From NCBI GenBank assembly GCA_030141605.1, contig JAQGDQ010000176.1:312001-376000 (forward strand): DNA of 64,000 nt, given 5' to 3'. Origin of the DNA: Tubiluchus corallicola. Its lineage: Eukaryota; Priapulida; Priapulimorpha; Priapulimorphida; Tubiluchidae. How positions within the stretch are numbered: the first letter of the stretch is position 1; each line of letters begins with the position of its first letter. Below are positions 1 through 33,600 of this stretch, in pieces. The notes beneath the pieces are model-generated. The model was not told where the DNA came from. It worked only from the letters and a program-made list of their open reading frames with translations, and did not search any database. The position numbers and the translations under genes are program-made.

Positions 1-1563
1 AACTTATTTAAGTTCACTTGATTACTAATTTATTTGTTATTATGAATCCTCACTTAGCTACTTATAATAAGGCAAACTGTCACTAAACTTAGTAGTAGTA
101 ATGAATTTGATGATGATGATAATTAACGATAATCCATTGTTTTTCTAGTTAGGGGTTTAAAGTTAAAGACAATTTGGGCATTTCATACTGTAACAAATTA
201 TGCATTTTTATAATATTAATGATGAGATGAGTTTTTTCGGGTATACCTTCCTTACACTTCAGGACTGGGAATATATCACTTTCAAGTAACTTTTGAAAGA
301 ACTAAATCCATAATACTAGCTAACACTAGGGATGTTAAAAGATACAAATTTGGCAATATGATAACGATACGATATGAACTTTTTTCCGACGATACAGTAA
401 CGATAAAGTATTTTATAGACGACACGATACGATACAATAAATTAGTTTGAACGATAAAAAAAGATACTAAAGTTAAATAATTTATGCAGTTTATTAAACA
501 AGTTAAACAACAGAAATAAATCATTAATAATTGAAATTATTAAGTGCTTCCATGTGTTCTGTGCTGTATACTTAAATGGCTGCTAGTTATGAAACACAAC
601 ATTATGAAATACAATAAAAACGTAAATTGATAATTGTGTTGCTCCGGAATCCATTTCGTATCGGAAAATCATGATGTTCATGAGATTTTGCAACTATTTG
701 TATCTGATATTGTCTGGTAGTTGCGAAAATTTGATATTTGCAAATATTCGCTATCCGGTTTTTGTAATATACTATTAAAGACGGTTTTCAAATAATTCAA
801 CAGTCGAAAATAAATAAATAATATACTAACTGAAAAAAACTTGGCGATCGTTTTAGGCTACGTTTGTGTTTGATGGAAATTTTACACACATTTTTTCCTG
901 TTTGCGTGCAGTAATACATGTGCCTTCGCGTAGTGGGGCACAGCAAATCATCATTTAAAGTGCAGGTGAAGGTATCCTGTAACTGCCAAACTCGATGGAA
1001 CTGAATTACAACATAGATTTAATTACAAATAAATACATTTATGAATAAAAATATCCAAGTAGTTAAGTATAGTAAAATCTTCTTGTTTCTCATTGAGTTA
1101 CTTATTTATTCTTCTTTCAGATTTTGCTTAATTACTCCTAATGTGTGTTGAAAACACTAAAGCTTTCAAAGAGTTTCTATTTTGCATTATCCAAACTGAT
1201 CCAAATATATTCGATTCAAATTTAGTTAACGTATCCGGTTATCATCCAAATCTGGAAGTCAATTTGAATGAACATTTGATGATATCCGGTATTCACAATC
1301 CGGCAAAAATGTGTATCTGGAGCAACACTAATTGATAATAGTATCTAACTACTGATGCAGGTTTATGAATACAATATTTGAAATATTTTGTAAAACTTCA
1401 ATAGTTCTGCATTGTTTACTGTAGTACTAAATTATAATGTAATGTAACCTGTGTACATTTTGAAACATAAACTAAACTAATGTCACGGTGCTATTTCCCA
1501 CATTTTGAGTGATCCATAGTTTTCTGTGCTTCAGCACGCATTTTCTGATTGAATCAGCACACG
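1..1563. other. Region upstream of DDX10, no gene supported
   Basis: No coding exon is supported here. An in-frame stop at 1546-1548 lies just before the DDX10 start codon. Between about 330 and 440 there are several short variants of ACGATACGATAC beginning with TAGGGATG, which resembles the ends of some hAT DNA transposons; I could not find a convincing partner end, so this stays a suspicion. An open frame at 1141-1335 has no family resemblance. Confidence 0.4.
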
Positions 1564-23730
<22,167 letters not shown>

Positions 23731-23759
23731 TAGCATATACTTTCTCAGTAGAATTTTTC

Positions 23760-23765
23760 TTTATT
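23760..23765 (-). terminator. Poly(A) signal of the second lectin gene
   Basis: AATAAA on the minus strand, 129 bases past the lectin stop codon at 23894. It lies inside the probable DDX10 3' UTR. Confidence 0.55.
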
Positions 23766-23820
23766 CAATATTCATTTACAAATCAACTGTACAGCATTGC
23801 TTTTGTGACATTTTAAACAT

Positions 23821-23826
23821 AATAAA
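23821..23826 (+). terminator. DDX10: Poly(A) signal of DDX10
   Basis: AATAAA 90 bases after the DDX10 stop codon. It is downstream of the opposing lectin poly(A) signal, so the two mature transcripts probably overlap at their 3' ends. Confidence 0.65.
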
Positions 23827-25367
23827 CTGAGCACATATGAAATACACTAAGAAGACTTTTAAATTTCTTTGTCAGAATCTACTTTTATAAGTGCTAAACA
23901 GTTTTTTCACAGATAAATCTTAGCTCTGTAGTGCATGGAACATCATTTAGGGCCCAGGTATTCTCGCCGTATTTTTCCCTAAATTCAGCACAGTGCTCAC
24001 TGTCCAAATAATTATCGGGCTGTCCATCTTCAAATCTAGGATGTGACAATTTTTGCCGAATTCCACCAGGTAAACATTCCTTCCTGGGCCAAGTCATTTG
24101 CACCTGTCCAGTAGCGAGCTGAAATTTGAAGTAGAGATAAATAACTAATCCATCATAAAACTACCTCAGGATACAGTTACCAGTTCTAATTGAGTGGAAG
24201 AGAAAGACAGAGATTACATATACACCACCTTTATCCGTACTTTTAATTGTACAGGTTGAGTTAGTTGATTAAGTATTTACCAACAATAACTTATCAGCCA
24301 GTGGGCAGTCAAAAAGCGAGGATAACTGCTTTGGAGCCTTAATGATATAAAATTTGCTATCACCTTTTACCATGCTTATAATTTTGTATCTGCATTATAA
24401 TTTATGATAGATCATTGTTATTAGTTCTTGGAAACATGTGAAACAAATGTAATAATAATAATAAATAGAATTATTATATACTTGATTGGGCAATGTCATC
24501 AAAACTCCTCAGAAGAAAACTATCTTCGTTAACATTATCTATTTCCACAAGCCAGGAGTTTTTTGCTTGGCATGTTTGTGCTGCAGCAAACCAGTTCCTC
24601 GCCTCTGAACTAAAGAAGTAACAGCTTCGTTCACGCCTACTCCAGCCATTTGGACATTGATCATACGGTGGATTAGCTTTCGTTGGTACTATACCTGTAA
24701 ATTTATTTATACAGCAAGTCCTCGCTTAATGTTTAGCGATGTTTTGTTTAAACGAAGCTAAACATTTGACACCTTTTTTCACTTAACGATGCACATTTCA
24801 TTTTAACGACGATTTTTTTTACTCTGCTGAAAGCCAATTTTTATTTATCAACAACTTGTTACTTAATTTGAAGCATTAACATGGTGCGTATTGCATTACT
24901 TTGTTTTAAAAGTGCATTAGTAACATACACAGTGCAATTATTATACACGTTTCTATCAAGCCAGACCTGTGAACGAACTTTGTGCAAAGGAATACTACCT
25001 GCAACCTGTTCCTATAGCAAACAGACTAAGTAGTAAAGTGCTCCGGCACGATAAAATTTTCAAGGTCGCCTCATGCAGCGCTTGGCTTTGCAGTGTTAAT
25101 TGTTTAATGGCTTAAACCTTAATGAAAGAGAAACTGCCAGCCAGGTACGTATTGGTAAGAAAGATTAGTGGTTTCAAGCAAGCAGAAAGAAATTAATTAG
25201 TAGAAAACATAAATAAACTCATAAAAAGTTTAATTTATATGATTTAAGCACCATTTATTTTTGCCTCTGGAATGTATCTCAATTCTATCCCATAATGCAG
25301 CACAAGAAACAATACGAGATGTGCGAATGTTCTGGAAAACGGGAATGTTCTGGGCATCTTTAATAAT

Positions 25368-25793
25368 TTGGCGAAAGAGAGCAAAACTTGTAATGTTTTA
25401 TGGCAGAAAGTGCAAAAACCTATTATTAAGGGCTTAATTATGCTAGTTCAATTAAAAAGCATGTGGCTCCAGCATTCACAACCTGACTCTAAGGAGTCCT
25501 CTAAAATGCTTTCGGATGCTATAGCAGACGATTCGCACAAGTTGGACCTTCGAAGAAGGTCGCTAATGAAGGATTTATTGAAACCCGAATTCAGAAGCCT
25601 GGGAAGTGAAAATAACCCAGTAACTGAACTCCTTTTCGGTTCAGAACTAGATAAATCGGTGGATGAAGCCAGAAAGCCAAATAAAATAGTTTCCACAATT
25701 GAAGGCAGAGAGCGACCTTTCAGTTCTTTGTTCTCCAGTGCTAGGCCAAGAGCTCAGTTTAAATTTCCTCCTTTTGCTCAGGGCCCTTTTTAG
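25368..25793 (+). pseudogene. DIRS Gag-like ORF remnant
   Basis: A 141-codon open stretch containing the RRSLMKDL and PVTELLFGSELDKSVDEA blocks that resemble the conserved Gag region of DIRS-1-like elements. No in-frame start fits the family's usual longer N-terminus, so the 5' part is probably lost. It ends at a stop 149 bases before the RT-like frame. Confidence 0.6.
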
Positions 25794-25941
25794 GCCCAAA
25801 CCTCAGAGTCAGATTCCAACCACTGGGCACGACAGCGGAATTGGAACTCCAAGCAAGACGACGAGCAATACAGAAACCGCCAGCGCATCGTAGTGCTTAA
25901 AGGAAACTGGCTCAAACAAAGTAATTTCATACACTGGTATT

Positions 25942-27151
25942 TTGGACTCAGAAATGAGTATCAATAAAGAGTATAGTGACACTGAAAATTTTCAGCTGGT
26001 AACGTTAGGCATTGCTTACCTGAGGGGCAAAAAAATTACATTTGACAAAATTATTTTAGACATTGTCAGGGGGTATAAATTGGAATTCCTTCCAGCTCCA
26101 CAGCAGCTTACTGAACCACAAAACCAGTTCTCACATTTTGAAAAACTTGCAGTTGGTCAAGAAATTGAAAAATTGTTAGCCAAAAAAGCAGTTGTGCGAT
26201 CAAAAAATAAACAAGGCCAATTTGTGTCACCCATATCACTCTGCCCTAAAAAGAATGGAGGTTTCAGAATGATTCTGAATCTAAAATATCTAAATGAGTA
26301 TGTGATAAATAAACACTTTCAGATGGATTCTCTTTAATCGTGTAATTCTCTTTACACGTATATCGTGTAATTTTACCAGAAATTCTTGAAGTTTAAATTG
26401 GAGGGAGCTTTGTTTAAATTTACAGCTTTGCCAAATGATCTGGCTTCAGCACCTAGAGTGTTTACAATGTTGCTAAAACTGATTCTGGCTGCCCTTCAGG
26501 GAAACAATCATATATCTTGTTCGTATTCAGATGACATTTTTCTAGTAGGGGATAAAAAATAGCAATCTGCAGTAATGTAAAGTAATCATTATCACTGTTT
26601 TCAAGATTAGGATTTTTTATTAATGCAGAAAAATCTATGACTAAGCCTAGTCAGTGCACTGAGCATCTTGGTTATTTTTGAATTCTGCAGAAATGACAAT
26701 TAGCTTGACCAATGGAAAGCAGTGCCGTCTTCAAAAACTCGCTAAGCAGTTGCTTAATTCTAGCAACCCTTCCATCAGGGAGGTAGCCAAAGTTATTGGT
26801 ACAATAGTTTCTTGTTTTCCAGCGGTCAAATTTGGACAGTTACACTATAGGACATTAGAGATTGACAAATCTCGTGCATTACAATTGAATGCTGGAAATT
26901 TTGACAAGAGAATGCAATTATCTGTCCAGTCTAGACAGCGCTTAAAATGGTGGATTTCTTATGCAAATCTTTTAAAACAAACTATTATTATTGATAATCC
27001 AACCATTATAATAAAAACAGATGCCTCTTGTAAAGGTTTGTGTGCCTTTAGAGAAGGTTTTGAACCTACTGCTGGTTCGTGGGCAGATACTGACCTTTTT
27101 CAGCATATTAATTATCTAGAACTGCATTCAAAGCATGGGGGGAACTCATAG
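25942..27151 (+). pseudogene. DIRS reverse transcriptase / RNase H remnant
   Basis: Three blocks. At 25942-26337 is the RT fingers region (KIILDIVRGY, FVSPISLCPKKNGGFRMILN). At about 26390-26560 a second block in another frame has LPNDLASAPRVFT and the catalytic-type YSDDIFLVGDK, ended by TAG. At 26678-27151 is an RNase H-like block with KTDASCKGLCAF and HINYLEL. The part that should carry the first catalytic aspartate (the DLKDAYF-type motif between the first two blocks) is missing, replaced by a short repeat of TCGTGTAATT. Confidence 0.75.
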
Positions 27152-27744
27152 TTTGAATTGTAATCAAGTGGCCACTGACATCTGGCAGTGGTGTCAGGAC
27201 AATAATATTTGTCTATCTGCTACCTACATCCTGGGAGACCTAATATTGAAGCTGATAAAGCTAGCAGAATATTTAGTGATGAGACCGAATGGCAGTTAAA
27301 TCTCCGTATTTTTATAAAGACATTATAAAAAATTTTGGGAGACCTGATATTTACATGTTTGCATCTAGAATAAATATACAAATTACCCCATATGTATCAT
27401 GGCAGGCTGATCCTGAAGCATACTCTGTAGATGCACTACTTTAGACTGAAGCAGATTTAATCCTCCTTTCAGAATTTTAGCGAAAATTATCAGGAAAATT
27501 TACTGTGACAGGGCAAAAGCTATTGTAGTTGCACCAGCTTGGAAGACTCAAAATTGGTTTCCACGATTACAACATCATCTTCAGTTGGAACCAATGCTAG
27601 TGCCAAGAGGGAAAACTAGCTACAGTTTCCATCAAATCCAGAGATAATTCACCCGTTGAGCCCCAAGTTGAATCTAATGGCCTGTACTTTGTCGGAGAAA
27701 AATTAGCTAAGCAGGGTATCTCTGCTCGTGCAAAACAGATAATT

Positions 27745-28700
27745 TTGAAATCCTGGAGACCTACCACCAGGAAACAATATAATGTTTATATTGAGAAATG
27801 GATGGATTACGCATGCAAAAACAAATTTGATTTGTCCTGTCCTTCTGTGGCTGATGTGCTTAATTTTTTAACGATGCTGTGCGATGCTGGACTTGGATAT
27901 TCAGCTCTAAATATGGCTAGATCAGCACTCTCGTCAGCTGTTACACTCAGTGATGCATCTTGCACTTTGGGTGAACATCCTCTTGTGCAGCGCTTTATCA
28001 AAGCTGTATATCAACAAAGACCTAGCTTACCCAGATATGATGTCACTTGGAATGTAAAACAAGTTTTAGACTATCTAAAAACTGTTACTACAGCTGAATC
28101 GTTGCCTCTGAAAGAATTAACTAAGAAATAGTAACATTGGTTATGCTCATTACTGGGGTAAGGTGCCAGACTATTAAAACTATGGAAACAGATCAAATAG
28201 CACTTGGGAAATCTTCCATAAAATGTAATATTAATAACCTGGTAAAACAGTCAGCTCCAGGCAAAAGGCAGCCTCAGCTTCTTCTGCTAGCCTTTCCAGC
28301 AGATAGACTCTTATGTGTTTTCACATACATGAAAGCATATCTAGATAGAACTAGGACAATGAGATCGGATAATGTGCTTGTTATCAGTTTTAACAAACCG
28401 CATAAAGCTCTTACATCCTCTACAATAGCTAGATGGGTAAAAACTGTGTTAGCTAAGGCAGGTATTGACATCAATGTTTTTGCACTTCATCAAGGCTCAT
28501 AGTGTGTGCTGCGCTTCAGTAAGTGCTGCTGCAGCAGCTTGTGAGCCTATAGACAAAATTATGAAAATGGCAGGCTGGTCAAATTGTTCTACTTTTGCAA
28601 AATATTATAACAAATCTGTTTTACCTTCTACTGGGTATGGTGTACGGTCTCTTTGTGAACTATGTTGTTTGCTAATTGAATTTGGATTGTTAGGTTGCAA
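27745..28700 (+). pseudogene. DIRS tyrosine recombinase remnant
   Basis: Split over three frames: 27745-28131 (N-terminal core-binding part, WRPTTRKQYNVYIEKWMDYA), 28137-28502 (catalytic part with ITGVR, holding the first conserved Arg) and 28465-28776 (C-terminal part). The last block has HSVCCAS where the family has an H-x-x-R type motif, so the second Arg reads Cys (CGC to TGC). It also has GWSNCSTFAKYYNK with the candidate nucleophilic Tyr. Stops separate the blocks. Confidence 0.8.
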
Positions 28701-31700
28701 TTTATATGCTGCTAATTATTTGATTAGTAATAGTGTATTTGGTTTAATGTTTAACATTATACTTCACTTTCTATAATTCTTGTTATGCAAAATGCCCTCC
28801 CTGATTTCAGTATCCTCTCTCCAAAAATTTTTTCTTTCAATGATTGGCCACATGGGCCTTCTGTGTTAAAGTATGACGTTTTCCAGAACATTTCACACAT
28901 CTCGTTTTTCTCTTGTGCTAAACATTATGGGATAGAATTATCACCAAACTTCACCTTACAGGAAAGGCTTGTTTAATTTACAAATTCTTTTGCATCACTT
29001 TCTGTGAAAGTTTTGGTTTCGTTTAACAACGTTTCGTTTAATGTCACGTTTTGCTGGACCGCATTTAGACCTTGTAAGTCTTAGTTCGGGTGTACTTACA
29101 CAATTTTTAGCTTTCCACTGTGCAAAAACTTTCAGGATTTTACATTAATTAGCTGCAAGCTAAGTTGAAGATTGTGCAGCCTATAGCCAATCTAGTATGT
29201 CCTAAATCTGAGCTATAAAAGTATTTTTTTCTCAAGAACTAATAATAATAGTACTATTTAACAGAAATAGTTTGATGAACTTCAGATTTTTGGAAGCCCT
29301 AGTAAATTTCCAGGCCAAGCGTAACAGACCTGGATCACTGTTGTTGAATACTAGTACAAAACATCTTGCTAGTTGTGTTCATATGAGTAAACAGTTATAA
29401 AATCAATTTTTTGTCATTACAATGTAACTTTCAACTCTAGCACTATTTTAGCACTATTTCTCAATGGTTAAACTTACGTTCGTACATATCTAGTACCATT
29501 TCCTCAATGGCCTGCAGTCTGAAGAGAGTGAGATCACATGATTCTTCACCAGCACTTGTTTGTTTTATTGTGAGGATGCTCATCAACAAGATGGCAATCA
29601 GTGCTTTACTAACAGCTACCTCCATGGAAACAACTCTTGTTACCTGTAACAACACAGTTCTATTTTGACTAAAATTCTTTTCACTTTCCAGCAATAATTT
29701 ACCAAGCTTATCATACAAACACCTGATTTACAAAAAGGACATTCACACAAGTCTGAGCAGCACCATAAACCTGTGAATGCTGTGAAGTACTGCCAGGTAC
29801 TGATGGCTACCATAGAGACCTGTTTTACAACAATGAATAGGCCCCTACATTTACCTTGACTGGTCAGCACTGCTAAACACACTAATAAGAAGTAATTATA
29901 CATAATTTTGCAGCTGATTGCACAAGGCACAAACCCTGTGTTAGGCTGGCATCATATAGGCTAATTTATGAGGATGTCCTTGTGGGATAGTAAAGTTTTA
30001 CAGGTTGCTCTGCAACAAATTACTAAATACCATATTATCAAATGTAATTTAACAAGTTGTTTTTTTAAGTTAGCTAAGCAAAAATAAGTTCTAATGATTG
30101 GTGACTGTTGGAAAGGTGACAGGAGGTAAATACAACTGATTAATTTTTTAGCTTTAAAAAATGTGATGAAAAAATGATGCAACCAATGAGTCAATGATGA
30201 CCTTTAAGAACTCAGTCATCCTTGAAAATTCCTCTTACGCCCCCTCCGCCATATGCACTTTCTGTAGTTACATTTTACAAAAGTAGGGTATTCTAGTGAA
30301 AACAATGGAAAAACCTGAAATTTCTTATTTCTTCCTAATTATGGAAATAAAATTGTTAAAGCACGGCAGAGGAATTCAATAAAAACATCTCACAAAGGTG
30401 AATGCATTGCTAGGTTTGAAAAGCCTCAATAGCATAACAGAATTGCGCAGGCTTACAGAGTCTTGGCCCCGTACGGTCGCAGACCCAATTTATTTCTTAA
30501 CATGTAAAATTAGATGCGCATTATTTCAGCCTGTATAGGAGAAAAAATTTGAAAAGGGCGAAATTTCACTCAGTAGCCTCCTTCATGCCCAACTAAGTCT
30601 CAAAATCAGTGACAGCCTCATAAAAGACCCAAGAGTGTCACCATCAGAAAACAATGACTTGTTTGAGGCAGATCCTCATCGTGTCATTAATGAACAGGTT
30701 ACCCAGATCTCATGAAGCAGAAGCCAGTCCATTCTACAGGGATTCCGCTTACAAAAAAGCAGGCCACAACATCTATGGTCAGTATCTCTATGTATCCGCA
30801 ATTTCTATGTATTGTGGTTTTCTTTTAATGTGTAAAGTAAGCAAAAGAATATGAAAATAGATCAGACTTACATAGTTAAGTAGCTACTAAACAAATCTCT
30901 CAGTCTCAATTCAAATGACCCAATCATAAGAACAAATATAACATTAATGGTAAATGGTCATTACTAGAGGTTCAACATTAATAATGCCATCTTAATCATT
31001 AACATCTGTGGGCCACTTCGTAGAAAGGAATGTAAAGCTACTCACCAAGCATATATATGTGTCACAATCAAGCAGTTCAATCACTTAATGAAGAAAGGTG
31101 CGAAAGCAAACTCTGATAATTTGCTAGTCTTCAGTAGCATACTATCAATACCTGTAGAAAAAAAGGCGATCAGGAATTGGAAATATTTAGTGAATTATCT
31201 GAAAATGGAATACAAATAATGACAGCCAGGTGACTCTGCTACTTTGCACATGAGTAATTGCTGTACTCAGTAATGCAATGTTACTTACTGATGAAGCTGA
31301 ACTCATTGTCTCAATATAATTTATTATTGAAAAATCCATCAAGTAAGGCATCGAAAAATCCTACAAAGTTGATACAATGCATTCATGTGCTTTTTATGAT
31401 GGTTACACATTGCGTCTCTCCACAATACCTTGTACAAATAATTACTAATGTAGCCAAGACAGTGACTGAGAATTGAAATCTTACAGAGATCATCATATTC
31501 AGAATTATTAGAACTCTTTACAAATCACACTTCAGCTACACCCCAGATCAAGACTTACAGACTGGTTAAAATTAATCGCATTCTGAATTTTTTACTTCGT
31601 TGCATGATTTCAGTCCACGTTCAATGCTTAATGTAAAAACAGGTATGGTGCTTTTGTGAAAGTATTTACATTGTTTACGAAGTTAGTCAATAACGACTAA

Positions 31701-32255
31701 ATACAGTTACTATACTGTGCTTGCACTGCTACTTATCAAGTCCTTAAGTAAAATCACAAAATAATGTACGTAATGTTGACAATAATCGTTCTGCTATCAA
31801 AAGAATGTTGTAAGGAAAAAACATGTTTCAAAAGCAGTTAAATAATGCTGTAACAGGTTCATACATACATGTGTATTGAATCAGGTAATTCAGCAGATAT
31901 AATGTTAGTTACCTTGCTTCACAGAAACAGCTTGACGCAATAGGCAACCATAAATGTAAACTGGAGATGATGACAGGAATGTTATAAAAGTGCCTATAGT
32001 TGGGCAATTGGCATTATACAGTAAATGATTAAAATGTGGAGGAAGAACATGAAAATAGGATGTGGAAAAGACAGAAATGGAAAGCGAATACCCAGTTTCG
32101 GAGAAAAAGCTGCAAATTGGCACATCAAGTTAATAACAATTGTGTAAGGACATTAGTATGGTTTCAGTGTTGATTAAAGTTGTCCACGTAAAGTACTTGC
32201 TCAATAGCCAATAATGGCTGGTGTGCTTTTGCTTGTTTTCTCAGTTTTGCCACAT

Positions 32256-32552
32256 CTTTTAAGGGTTTCACATGTCCTCAAGTGACCCAAAACATCTTCA
32301 AAAGCTATCAAAATACATTAATAATGAAAATAAAATAAAGATAATGGGTCTTCACGGGGCACAGTCACCAAAAACTGCACTGACCTACAGGGATAATAAG
32401 ACAGTCATATTTAATAATGCAAAAATGTATGAAAGTCTTCAAGAAGTCACTCGGAGATCAGTAAGATAAGAAGGATACGGTTTTATTGCGAGTACCTTGG
32501 CTAATGTAACCCATAACTTTAAAAGATCATACACCACTTACTTTAAACTATT
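32256..32552 (+). repeat. Diverged duplicated segment, copy A
   Basis: It shares an ordered series of near-identical stretches with 33303-33600: TCCTCAAGTGACC, AATAATGAAAATAAAATAAA, ATAATGGGTCT, GGCACAGTCACCAAAAACTG, and later AAAAGATCA.ACAC. Between them it is diverged and gapped. It could be a local duplication about 1.05 kb apart or two copies of an unclassified repeat. Confidence 0.65.
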
Positions 32553-33302
32553 AACTTCCGCAAAATCTTGATTAAACCAGTGACTTCTAGTATTAGTCAA
32601 AAATAAAAATAACGGCTATGAAATCAACAGTAGCATGTTTTCACAGCTCGCGAAATCAGCACAATTCTTGATAGGTTGAGTAGAAATTTATAAAATCTTT
32701 TCACTAATTTGTAATTCAAATTAGTTACAGCAATTTCTTTTTAAGCTTCTAATGCATTACTGACATCAAAGTTCGCTTCGATATGATTCTCATACAATCG
32801 CCAAGTAGCATTAATATAAATTACGCTTGCGTAATGGGATAATAATAGATAATGTGAAGGTAAAAGCAAATCAGATTTCACAAGTACCAACAATTTTACA
32901 AAGTAAAAAAATCAAGACAAATAAAACAAAATGAAATTTGAAAATCAACTATTTTGTAATGCCACAGATTAATTAGACACAAACATCTTCTTGTTCATTC
33001 GGGTTTATGTGAATGGAACAACGTAACGCAATGGGAGGTTTTAAAACCTTGTGCTTAACCATAATAAATGAAAATACTGTATTGTGTGTTTAACATACCT
33101 AAGAGCCGTTGCGCACATGCGCTACAAAAATGATTCACATTACTGCCTTTTTCCCATATAAAAGGTACTGCTGCATTTATATTCATATATCTCTTGCGCC
33201 TGCGATATTTGACTTTTCGTCTCCATTTAATACGAGTTTAAGGCTACATACCCCAAATGACATCAAGGCAACAACTACTGTAAGGATTTTAGTATGTTAA
33301 CA

Positions 33303-33600
33303 TTTTAAGGGTTACACGTCCTCAAGTGACCTCAAATGTCTTCACAAAGCTTCAAAAACAATAATAATGAAAATAAAATAAAGGCTCATCATAATGGGTC
33401 TGCAAAGGGCACAGTCACCAAAAACTGCACCAACCTACATAAAAAATGAGACGATCACACTGAACAACGGAAAAACGTATAAAAGATTTAAAAGTCATTT
33501 GAAAATTCATAAGGTAAAGCAGATATGACTTCATTCAGCTTAATTTGGTTGGTGTAACCAACAAGCCTTAAAAGATCACACACTTTCCTTAAAACATTCT
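33303..33600 (+). repeat. Diverged duplicated segment, copy B
   Basis: Partner of 32256-32552, same orientation. The shared blocks keep their order, with small insertions such as GGCTCATC before the ATAATGGGTCT block. Neither copy keeps a long reading frame, which argues against a coding duplication. Confidence 0.65.

Larger units (their letters stand above)
25287..28981 (+). mobile_element. Decayed DIRS-type tyrosine-recombinase retrotransposon
   Basis: About 3.7 kb. The left end ATCCCATAATGCAGCACAAG is inverted near 28870-28934 (CTTGTGCTAAACATTATGGG), and the match extends inward through CGAGATGTG and TGTTCTGGAAAACG. Inverted terminal repeats, with no long direct repeats, fit DIRS elements. 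Internal order is Gag-like, reverse transcriptase, RNase H, tyrosine recombinase. All frames are broken by stops, shifts and a deletion, so the copy cannot be active. The right boundary is placed where the host MITE resumes; a short tail after the inverted repeat (about 28940-28981) may be part of the element. Confidence 0.85.
24711..29066 (+). mobile_element. Pogo/Tigger-like MITE, copy 2, split by a DIRS insertion
   Basis: The left part, 24711 to about 25286, starts TACAGCAAGTCCTCGCTTAA and follows copy 1 closely down to CTCTGGAATGTATCTCAATT. Copy 1 continues there with CTTTACATTGTTTTCTGTGG. In copy 2 the matching sequence (TTTTGCATCACTTTCTGTGA) resumes only at about 28988, after the DIRS element. 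The right end is diverged near 29066. The element lies in intron 1 of the second lectin gene, so the order of events is lectin intron, then MITE, then DIRS. Confidence 0.75.
23894..29625 (-). pseudogene. Second C-type lectin, 3 exons, frameshifted in exon 3
   Basis: Exons in transcript order: 29625-29478 (signal peptide MEVAVSKALIAILLMSIL start, likely cleavage near Ala25), 24694-24482 (first half of the lectin domain, CPNGWSRRERSCYFFSSEAR start), 24118-23894 (second half). Both introns are phase 1, as in the paralogue at 4654-8769, and exon 2 shares NWFAA.QTCQ....WLVEI with it. Exon 3 opens in the expected frame (RYWTGANDLAQEGMFTWWNS) but then hits TAG. The next frame carries PRFEDGQPDNY, the cysteines and the FICEK end. 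One extra A in the AAAAA run about 60 bases into the exon would account for it: 586 coding bases are present, one more than 195 codons. Either this is a decayed lectin or the run is an assembly error. WND is replaced by LND. Intron 1 holds nested mobile elements. Confidence 0.8.

Noticed and set aside
1141-1335. 64-codon open frame upstream of DDX10
   Set aside because: No similarity, repeat-like surroundings (ATCCGG-containing), no splice link to DDX10 exon 1.
33119-33141. Mini-exon candidate (minus) between the 34.1 kb and 31.9 kb segments
   Set aside because: In the phase required it ends in TAG.
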